64,000 nucleotides of DNA. It comes from Candidatus Accumulibacter vicinus (GTDB taxonomy: Bacteria; Pseudomonadota; Gammaproteobacteria; Burkholderiales; Rhodocyclaceae). Below, piece after piece: positions 57,944 through 64,000 of this stretch (positions within the stretch are counted from its first letter, which is position 1; every line of letters begins with the position of its first letter). The DNA lies in the NCBI GenBank assembly GCA_002425405.1, contig DIME01000188.1, positions 9,206-73,205 on the forward strand. The letters are read 5' to 3'. Both the position numbers and the translations under genes were made by a program. The notes beneath the pieces were generated by a model, which saw only the letters and a program-made list of their open reading frames with translations, made no database searches and had not been told where the DNA came from.

Positions 57944-58426
57944 TCACAGCCCTTCAGGGGCCGTGTAGATCGGAACGCAACGAACCTCGGTCCGCACGGA
58001 ATTGGCGATGAAACACTCGTCATGCGCCTGGTGGTGCATCTGATCCAATTGCGCGCGTGTTGGCATGCTTGCACCGGAGAATTGCACCTCCGGACGCAGG
58101 GTGACCACCGAGATGACCAGTTTGCCCGCTTCGTTCCTCTCCATGATGCCAGTGGCAGCGTCGAAGTAGCGATCGACGCAATACTTTCGCTTCGCTGCGA
58201 TTGACAGGAACCAAAGCATGTGACAGCTGGCCAGGGACGAGACAAAAGCCTCCTCGGGGTCGACTGCGAAGGTGTCGGACATTGGCACCGGCACGACATG
58301 CGGAGATGACGATCCCGGGATCTCGACGCCGCCATCGAAGCGCAAGAGATGCCGCCGGCTATATCGGTTGCCAAGAAAATCCTGCTCTCCACGGAGCCAA
58401 AGAACTTCTGCGGTGTATTCGGACAT
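57944..58426 (-). CDS. OsmC-family peroxide/organic hydroperoxide reductase
   Basis: A 160-residue OsmC-fold protein. The two reactive cysteines are C68 (SSLASCHML) and C138 (AHDECFIAN), at the family spacing, and DPEEAFVSSLASCHM is typical. Such proteins reduce peroxides with a dithiol. It is in the general OsmC group rather than Ohr. Same strand as the HEAGH gene. Confidence 0.88.
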   Translation of the reverse strand: MSEYTAEVLWLRGEQDFLGNRYSRRHLLRFDGGVEIPGSSSPHVVPVPMSDTFAVDPEEAFVSSLASCHMLWFLSIAAKRKYCVDRYFDAATGIMERNEAGKLVISVVTLRPEVQFSGASMPTRAQLDQMHHQAHDECFIANSVRTEVRCVPIYTAPEGL

Positions 58427-58628
58427 GTATCGCTCTCCAAGGGTTCAGCACCGAGGTTTGGCTCCGCATGCCCGATGCTTCGAGGCATCCGGAGATCCTG
58501 ATCGAGACCGGTTCCAGAAGCGGAATCGGGAAAATGTCCCGGGTACTTTCCAGGCCTCAGCATACACCCGAAACGCCGCATCGGGATCTCGGGAGCGCGC
58601 AGTCGATTGACCGCGCCTGCCGTGGTCA

Positions 58629-59180
58629 GTGATACTCTCTGGCGTAGCGCTGAATTTTCCATCTAACAGATCGGGCAAGGTGGACGTATGGAAATCGCCG
58701 CGCGGCAGCGGGCCCTACGGCATCGCGACCACACCGTCGGGTGAGGTCTACTACGCGTCGCTCGCTGGCAGCCATATCGCGCGCATCGACCTGGCGAGCG
58801 GCGAGGCGACGCCCATTGACCCGCCAACGCCGAATCAGGGAGCGCGGCGCGTATGGAGCGACTCGACCGGACGCCTCTGGGTCAGCGAATGGCAGAGTGG
58901 CAACGTCAGCAGGTATGACCCCGCCGCCAGAACCTGGAAGGCCTGGAAGCTGCCCGGCACCTCTCCACGCACGTATTCGGTGTGGGTGGACGAGCGCGAC
59001 AAGGTCTGGCTGACCGACTTCACGGCCAATGCCATCGTGCGCTTCGATCCCTGGACCGAGACTTTCGAGAGTTTCCCGAGCAGCGCACGCAGCGCGAGCG
59101 TGCGCCAGATGGCAGGCCGCAGCGGCGAGGCCTGGGGAGCTGAATCGGGGGCGGACCGGCTGGTGGTCGTGAGATATTGA
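58629..59180 (+). pseudogene. Truncated Vgb-like (virginiamycin B lyase family) beta-propeller
   Basis: A GTG-initiated frame of 183 codons. From about residue 17 it reads as the C-terminal half of a Vgb/streptogramin-lyase-like propeller with repeats such as GPYGIATTPSGEVYYASLAG, RRVWSDSTGRLWVSEWQSG and SVWVDERDKVWLTDFTAN. Full-length relatives have about 300 residues or more, so the N-terminal blades are missing and the first 16 residues look unrelated. No ribosome binding site. Probably a decaying or recombined gene; the 200 bases upstream hold nothing recognised. Confidence 0.6.
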
Positions 59181-59313
59181 GTTCACCCTGACAACGTTCA
59201 TCGGTGTTGCTCGTAGGATGGCCCGAAGCCGACACCATGCTTGTGGTGGCAAACGTTCACCGGATATCTCGGTCAGTGGCGGGGATATTCTGAACTCGGC
59301 ACTGAGGTTGACC

Positions 59314-59357
59314 AAAATGCCGGGCGCGCGTACGGGTCCCCCCGCACGCGCGCCCGG
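59314..59357 (-). terminator. Hairpin terminator after dctM
   Basis: Perfect 12-base arms CCGGGCGCGCGT (minus 59357-59346) and ACGCGCGCCCGG (59331-59320) with a 14-base loop, followed by ATTTT on the minus strand. 25 bases beyond the dctM stop. Confidence 0.65.
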
Positions 59358-59381
59358 AGCCGCGCTACCAAGAGACTTCGG

Positions 59382-60665
59382 CTACATCATCCCGAGCGTC
59401 TTCGGCAACCAGGTCGACAGGATCGGTACATAGGTCACCACCACCAGGAAGGCCAGCATCGACAGCAGCCATGGCCAGACAGCGACCGTCAGTTCGGTAA
59501 TCCCCATCTTGGTAATCCCCGATGCGACATAGAGGTTGAGCCCGACCGGCGGATGGCACATGCCGACTTCCATGTTCACCACCATCAGGATGCCGAAGTG
59601 CACCGGATCAATGCCCAGTTTCATCGCCACCGGAAAGAGAATCGGCGCGAAGATCAGCACGATCGACGAAGGCTCCATGAAATTGCCGGCCAACAGCAGG
59701 ATGATGTTGACCGCCAGCAGGAAGGCGATCATTCCGAGACCGTGACCGAGCATCCAGTCCGCCAGCGCCTGCGGGATGTTCTCGTTGGTCATGATGAACG
59801 AGAAGAGCACAGCGTTGGTGATGATGTACAGGAGCATCGCGGACATGTTCGCCGAGTTCAGCAGCACCCGCGCCACATCCTTCATCGACAGGTCCTTGTA
59901 AACGAAGACTGCCACGAAGAAGGCATAGACCGCGCTCATCGCGGCTGCTTCGGTCGGCGTGAACATGCCGCTGTAGATGCCGCCCATGACCACCACGATC
60001 AGCAACAACCCCCAGACCGATTCGCGGAAAGCCTTCCAGCGCTCGCCGAACGTTGCCTTCTTCATGCGCGGGTAGTCGAACTTCATCGCCCGATACCAGG
60101 TGACGCCACCAAGGACCATCGCCAGAGCGATCCCCGGAATCACGCCGGCCATGAACAGCGCGCCGACCGAAGTGTTGGTCGCCACCGAATACATGACCAT
60201 CACGATCGACGGCGGGATCAGGATGCCGAGCGCACCGGAGGTGGTGATCACGCCCGCCCCGAATTTGTTCGGGAAACCCGCCTTGACCATCGCCGGCATC
60301 AGGATCGACCCGATCGCCACGACGGTCGCCGGCGACGAGCCGGATACCGCGGCGAACAGGGCACAAGCCAGCACCCCGGCCAGGCCAAGACCACCGTACC
60401 AGTGCCCGACCATGCTGGTCGCGAACTTGATCATTCGTCGCGCCACCCCGCCGTGGGTAAGAAAGTTGCCGGCCAGGATGAAGAACGGAATGGCCATGAT
60501 CTCGAACTTCTCGATACCGGTGAACAGCTTCAGGGCAACCGACTCGAGCGGTACCTGCGTAAACATGAACAGGAAACTCAGAACCGTCAGGCCGAGCGAG
60601 ATCGAGATCGGCATGCCGGTCAGCATCAGGACCAGCAGAATGATGAAAATGATCGAAGCGTTCAT
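59382..60665 (-). CDS. dctM: TRAP transporter large permease DctM
   Basis: A 427-residue inner-membrane protein with about twelve hydrophobic segments typical of DctM: FILAGNFLTHGG, SGSSPATVVAIGSILMPAM, GALGILIPPSIVMVMY and MEVGMCHPPVGLNLYVASG. It uses an ion gradient to import the solute bound by DctP. Overlaps dctQ by four bases. Confidence 0.95.
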   Translation of the reverse strand: MNASIIFIILLVLMLTGMPISISLGLTVLSFLFMFTQVPLESVALKLFTGIEKFEIMAIPFFILAGNFLTHGGVARRMIKFATSMVGHWYGGLGLAGVLACALFAAVSGSSPATVVAIGSILMPAMVKAGFPNKFGAGVITTSGALGILIPPSIVMVMYSVATNTSVGALFMAGVIPGIALAMVLGGVTWYRAMKFDYPRMKKATFGERWKAFRESVWGLLLIVVVMGGIYSGMFTPTEAAAMSAVYAFFVAVFVYKDLSMKDVARVLLNSANMSAMLLYIITNAVLFSFIMTNENIPQALADWMLGHGLGMIAFLLAVNIILLLAGNFMEPSSIVLIFAPILFPVAMKLGIDPVHFGILMVVNMEVGMCHPPVGLNLYVASGITKMGITELTVAVWPWLLSMLAFLVVVTYVPILSTWLPKTLGMM

Positions 60666-61366
60666 GATTGCTTACCTCCCTTGTCCGACGAGTCTTCCGG
60701 GTGACGCTTCTTGTAGGTCAGGTCGTGCGGATGCAGGTTGTCCTCCATCTGGAACGCATTGATTTCTTCGGCGATCGTCGTCTCGTCGATACCATCCACG
60801 TGCCCGTGGTCGTGATGCGGCAGCTCGCCGGTCCGGATGAAACTCACTGTCACCTGCAGGAAACGGAAGCACATCAGGCTCGAACCGAGCGGAATCGCGC
60901 TATAGACGATCCATGTCGGCCACTCCAGATCAGGCGTGGTCGGACCCTCGGGAATATCCACCAGTTCCCAGCCGATCGCCGTGTATAGCGCATAATGAAA
61001 ACCGTTTTCCCAAACGAAGTGGGCGCCAAGCGTGCCGACGATGCCGGTGAACAAAGCGCCCGCGAGCAAGCCGAAAACAACGAACTTGGCGCGCGTGCGA
61101 CCGGTCATGCGGTTGATCAGCACGTCAACCCCGACGTGAATGCCGGTGCGTACCCCATAGGCGGCACCGAATTTGGCCATCCAGACGAACATGATGATGC
61201 ACAGTTCCTGTGCCCAGCCAAAGTTGAGAGACAACAACCAGTCCTGCAAGCCGGGAATCGATACTCCCGACAGGTAGCGATGCACGACGGACGCGAAGAT
61301 GATCGTCGTCGCTGCCGCCATGAGGAAGGTGATCAGCCATTCCTCGAGATGATCAAGTAGCTTCAT
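60662..61366 (-). CDS. dctQ: TRAP transporter small permease DctQ
   Basis: A 234-residue protein with four hydrophobic segments (residues 10-30, 50-70, 92-115, 150-172) and the DctQ motif FGWAQELCIIMFVWMAKFGAA, GVRTGIHVGVDVL. A long hydrophilic C-terminal tail rich in His and Asp (HHDHGHVDG) is larger than usual. Coupled to dctM and preceded by a hairpin after dctP. Confidence 0.92.
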   Translation of the reverse strand: MKLLDHLEEWLITFLMAAATTIIFASVVHRYLSGVSIPGLQDWLLSLNFGWAQELCIIMFVWMAKFGAAYGVRTGIHVGVDVLINRMTGRTRAKFVVFGLLAGALFTGIVGTLGAHFVWENGFHYALYTAIGWELVDIPEGPTTPDLEWPTWIVYSAIPLGSSLMCFRFLQVTVSFIRTGELPHHDHGHVDGIDETTIAEEINAFQMEDNLHPHDLTYKKRHPEDSSDKGGKQS

Positions 61367-61390
61367 GTGGAAAACTCCCCCATCTGCCTG

Positions 61391-61426
61391 AAAAAAAGCC
61401 CGTCAGGCGTGGCATCCCAACGGGCT
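61391..61426 (-). terminator. Intercistronic hairpin between dctP and dctQ
   Basis: AGCCCGT (minus 61426-61420) pairs with ACGGGCT (61403-61397) around a 16-base loop, then seven T residues (61397-61391). Partial termination here would give more binding protein than permease, as is common in TRAP operons. Confidence 0.7.
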
Positions 61427-61447
61427 GTCTTCTGTCTTATCGAATGA

Positions 61448-62461
61448 TCAGGGTTTGGTCGGATCGAAACCGGTTTCCTTGTAGACCGCCTGCAGGAGAT
61501 CCTTGCCGATGCGCGACTCCATCTTCAGATGCACGGGCGCCAGCGCTTTCTTGAAAGCCTGCCGCTCTTCCGGGGTCAGCGAATAGACCTGCGTCTTGCC
61601 GGTCTTCTTGACTGCTTCCAGATCCTTGTCGTTCTGCTCCTTGGCGATCTTGTTGGCGTAAGCGGTCGATTCCTTCATCGCTGCTTCGAGCTGACCACGC
61701 ACGTCGGCCGGCAGTCCTTCCCAGAACTTCTTGTTGGCGATCACGGCATAACCGAGGTAGCCGTGTTCGGTCAGTGCCAGATGCTTCTGCACTTCAAACA
61801 TTTTCTGCGTGTACAGGTTGGAAATCGGGTTCTCGGTGCCATCGACCACGCCGGTCTGCAGCGCCTGATAGACTTCGGAGAAAGCCATCACCTGCGGCAA
61901 GGCGCTCAAGGCGCGGATTTCCTCTTCGAGCACTTTCGAAGACTGGATGCGCATCTTCTTGCCCTTCAGATCGGCCGGCATCTTGATCGGCGTATTGGCC
62001 GAAAACGACTTGAAACCGTTGTCCCAGAAGGCCAGACCGGTTACCCCCTTGGGCTCCAGTTTCTTGAGCAGGCTCTGACCGATCGGACCCTGGGTGACCT
62101 TGTGCAGTTCGGCATAGTTGTCGAAGATGTAGGGCAGGTCGAAGAGTTCGAATTCCTTGACCCCCAGCGGACCAAACTTGGCCAGCGACGGGGCGAGCAT
62201 CTGCACGGCGCCGAGCTGCAGGGCTTCCATCTCTTCCTTGTCCTTATACAAGGTCGAATTGGCGTACACCTCGACCTTGACCTTGCCTTTGGTGAGTTCG
62301 CCGGCGCGTTTGGCGAAGAACTCGGCGGCCAGGCCCTTGGGCGTGTCATGCGCCACGACATGGCTGAACTTGATGACGATCGGCTGTTGCGCGAGGACGC
62401 TGAAGGGCGTCGCAGACAGCGCACAGGTGGCCAGACCGAAGAGCAGCTTGGAAAACTTCAT
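61448..62461 (-). CDS. dctP: TRAP transporter solute-binding protein DctP
   Basis: A 337-residue periplasmic protein with a signal peptide ending near VLAQ. DctP landmarks: IKFSHVVAHDTPKG at the mature start, KGKKMRIQSSKVLEEEIRALSA (read as KMRIQSSKVLEEE, with the carboxylate-binding Arg) and VDGTENPISNLYTQKM. Likely substrate is a C4-dicarboxylate or related acid. A strong GGAGGAGA site precedes the ATG. First gene of dctP-dctQ-dctM. Confidence 0.93.
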   Translation of the reverse strand: MKFSKLLFGLATCALSATPFSVLAQQPIVIKFSHVVAHDTPKGLAAEFFAKRAGELTKGKVKVEVYANSTLYKDKEEMEALQLGAVQMLAPSLAKFGPLGVKEFELFDLPYIFDNYAELHKVTQGPIGQSLLKKLEPKGVTGLAFWDNGFKSFSANTPIKMPADLKGKKMRIQSSKVLEEEIRALSALPQVMAFSEVYQALQTGVVDGTENPISNLYTQKMFEVQKHLALTEHGYLGYAVIANKKFWEGLPADVRGQLEAAMKESTAYANKIAKEQNDKDLEAVKKTGKTQVYSLTPEERQAFKKALAPVHLKMESRIGKDLLQAVYKETGFDPTKP

Positions 62462-62616
62462 TTATTGTCTCCTCCATTGATGATGATGTGAAATGCTACT
62501 GCGCGTCCTGCAGGCGCCAATATCGCAAGAATCAGCCTGAATGAATATTGTGGAAATCCGTAATACCGAGGGAGGGCGGGCCGCCGGGTGCAGCAAGCAA
62601 AGGGGCTGCATGCCTG

Positions 62617-62810
62617 GTCGACGGTGCCGACGATGTGCTCGCCGGCACCGGCAGCAAACAGCGTTTCGGTCAGGGTGCGTTCGCCGGCTGCGCCAGGCGC
62701 ACCGTGGCTCCGCTATCGTCGATGACGCTGATCTGGGCCTGCACGATCGGGCAGGCCATCAGCAACCAGACGGCGAAAAGTTCGCGGCCAGCGCGCGCAG
62801 GGCATGTCAA
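62617..62810 (-). pseudogene. btuF-like remnant, truncated corrinoid-binding protein gene
   Basis: Right after cobC the minus strand encodes a signal-like segment and QAQISVIDDSGATVRLAQPAN, then stops (62670). In the next frame TLTETLFAAGAGEHIVGTVD follows. Both pieces match the N-terminus of BtuF-type corrinoid-binding proteins, with the conserved RIVSLAPH-type stretch between them deleted, and homology ends after GTVD. The remaining ~200 codons are missing. From 62616 to 62462 lie only the dctP upstream bases. Confidence 0.6.
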
Positions 62811-63808
62811 GGGTTCCAGTTGGCGAGGGCACTGCCGAGCCGCTGCCATTTGGCCTCGCCGCCGGGCAGGCCAAAGCGGAGCAGGCCGTGCGCCGGAAAA
62901 TGCCGGGTCAGGATCGCCTGCCGGGCCAGGTGTTCGAAGAGGGCCGCGGCATGCGCCGTCGCGACGGTGGCGAACAGCGCGCTGTGGCTCACCTCGCCAA
63001 GCGGCGCCAGCAAGGTCGCCAGCCGCGCCGAGGCCAGCGCCAGATCGCGCCGCGTCTGCACCTGCCAGGCGCCGTCGGCGAGCACCTGCCGGGCGACGGC
63101 GCGCGCTGGCCCCGACAAGGGCCAGGGCCCCATCGCCTCGCGTAGTCTGGCGAGTTTGTCGGAGGCGCCGAAGACAAAACCGACCCGTGCACCGGCGAGA
63201 CCAAAGAATTTGCCCAGCGAGCGCAGGACGATCAGATTCGGTGCTGCCGGGCCACCGGCGAGGGCGGTGACACAGTTCTCGGGGTCGGGATCGCCAAACG
63301 CCTCGTCGACGATCAGCCAGCCACCGCGCCGCAGCAGTTGCGCGGCAGCGGCGAGCAATTCTCCGGCTGGCAGCGTTCGCCCGGTCGGATTGTTGGGATT
63401 GCAGAGTACGATGATCGGCGTCGCTGCAGCCAGCGCGCGTGCCAAAGGAACATTCTGCAGGCGGCGCAGCTTGTGGCCAGCGCGTTCCCAGGCCTGCGGG
63501 TGCTCTTCGTAGATCGGTGTCAGGCAAGCGACGGCGACCGGCGGGAACAGCGCCGGCAGCCACTGGATCGCGGCCTGTGATCCCGGCAGCGCCAGCAAGC
63601 GATCATTGCCGTAGTAGATCGCTGCCGCTGCCGCGAGGCCATCGTCGTCTTCGGGCAGGCGATGCCAGCAGGCCGGGTCGATCGCCGGTAGCGGATACGC
63701 GTCAGGGTTGATACCGGTAGACAGATCCAGCCAGTCGGCCAGCTCGCATTTGCAGAAAGGCGCGTACTGCCGGGCGGCGGCGCGCAGGCGACCGCCGTGC
63801 TCAAGCAC
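62807..63808 (-). CDS. cobC: Threonine-phosphate decarboxylase (corrinoid aminopropanol linker)
   Basis: A 333-residue PLP aminotransferase-fold enzyme of the CobC/CobD (Salmonella naming) family: [47 protein letters not shown] and the PLP lysine in [16 protein letters not shown]. It makes (R)-1-aminopropan-2-ol phosphate for the nucleotide loop of cobamides. GTG start at 63808 overlaps the cbiB stop by eight bases. Confidence 0.9.
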   Translation of the reverse strand: MLEHGGRLRAAARQYAPFCKCELADWLDLSTGINPDAYPLPAIDPACWHRLPEDDDGLAAAAAIYYGNDRLLALPGSQAAIQWLPALFPPVAVACLTPIYEEHPQAWERAGHKLRRLQNVPLARALAAATPIIVLCNPNNPTGRTLPAGELLAAAAQLLRRGGWLIVDEAFGDPDPENCVTALAGGPAAPNLIVLRSLGKFFGLAGARVGFVFGASDKLARLREAMGPWPLSGPARAVARQVLADGAWQVQTRRDLALASARLATLLAPLGEVSHSALFATVATAHAAALFEHLARQAILTRHFPAHGLLRFGLPGGEAKWQRLGSALANWNP

Positions 63809-64000
63809 GCAGCAGCCCCCAGGCGAGCAGCACTGCCAGCCACAACAGCAGGCTGCGACGAACGAGCGTCAGCGCGCGGGCAATGTCCTCGCCGCAGGCT
63901 GGCCGCCCTTCGCCAAGACGTGGCCGTTCTTCGAGCCGGCCGTGGTAGACCGCCGGACCACCGAGCGCGAGACCCAGACTGCCGGCGCCGGCGGCCATCA
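63801..64000 (-). CDS. cbiB: Adenosylcobinamide-phosphate synthase CbiB, 3' end
   Basis: The window ends inside this gene; only the last ~65 codons are visible. [39 protein letters not shown] and a final hydrophobic segment match the C-terminus of CbiB/CobD, a membrane protein joining the aminopropanol linker to cobyric acid. An internal methionine at 63998 is not its start. Confidence 0.8.
   Translation of the reverse strand, partial: MAAGAGSLGLALGGPAVYHGRLEERPRLGEGRPACGEDIARALTLVRRSLLLWLAVLLAWGLLRA

Noticed and set aside
59241..60704. 487-codon plus-strand frame opposite dctM
   Set aside because: His/Arg/Asp-rich translation of the complement of a membrane protein gene; a shadow.
1..64000. 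tRNA, rRNA, CRISPR arrays, insertion sequences, riboswitches
   Set aside because: None was recognised by reading; no cobalamin riboswitch was visible near the corrinoid genes and no transposase or terminal repeats were seen.

Overview
The window is GC-rich, gene-dense chromosome of a betaproteobacterium. The gene families and their order (trmJ-cysE-iscR-isc cluster, sdhCDAB-sdhE-gltA-sucAB-lpd, gyrA-pheA-hisC-tyrA-aroA/cmk-rpsA-ihfB-lapB-hldE-hldD-cysM, TRAP transporter, corrinoid genes) point to the Rhodocyclales, possibly an Accumulibacter-like lineage. That placement is inference from protein character and synteny, since no rRNA is present. I see no tRNA, rRNA, CRISPR array, prophage or insertion sequence.

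Layout. 0-4 kb (minus): a SixA phosphatase/Nudix fusion, a secreted PQQ-type sugar dehydrogenase-like protein, and a large protein with an embedded HPr-like domain. 4.4-12.9 kb (minus): the complete iron-sulfur cluster operon iscR-nifS2-iscS-iscU-iscA-hscB-hscA-fdx-iscX, with cysE and trmJ upstream, an extra cysteine desulfurase inside the operon and a near-consensus iscR promoter. 12.9-17.5 kb: suhB, an EEP-family phosphatase/nuclease, an uncharacterised lipoprotein paired with an SRPBCC protein, and an MBL-fold hydrolase. 17.5-30.2 kb: a TCA-cycle block (lpd, sucB, sucA, gltA, sdhE, sdhB, sdhA, sdhD, sdhC, all minus), a GntR regulator and a divergent mdh, separated by a regulatory region with two palindromes. 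30.5-34.7 kb: assorted small genes (MazG-like, DUF2189 with a 30-codon leader ORF, orphan solute-binding protein, DUF3616, PolB-like exonuclease). 34.7-48.9 kb (minus): a long housekeeping string for heptose/LPS assembly, ribosomal protein S1, IHF-beta, aromatic amino acid biosynthesis and gyrase A. It includes a decayed lapA.

49.0-55.2 kb (plus) is the most striking part. A four-gene operon with its own consensus promoter and terminator encodes an MBOAT acyltransferase fused to an SGNH domain, a stand-alone carrier protein, an amino-acid adenylating enzyme, and an acyl-CoA-dehydrogenase-type flavoprotein with the isovaleryl-CoA-dehydrogenase placement of the catalytic Glu. The first three resemble a compact Dlt (D-alanylation) machine in which DltB and DltD are fused. 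The last three match the adenylation/carrier/dehydrogenase trio that turns carrier-bound proline into pyrroline- or pyrrole-carboxyl groups in pyoluteorin, prodigiosin, clorobiocin and anatoxin biosynthesis. Together they suggest a system that loads an amino acid on a carrier, oxidises it there and exports it as an ester onto a surface polymer or lipid.

55-64 kb: msrA, an MFS transporter, a HEAGH-motif membrane protein, OsmC, a truncated Vgb-like propeller, a DctPQM TRAP transporter with an intercistronic hairpin, and the end of a corrinoid cluster (cbiB, cobC) whose btuF is broken where it meets the TRAP operon.
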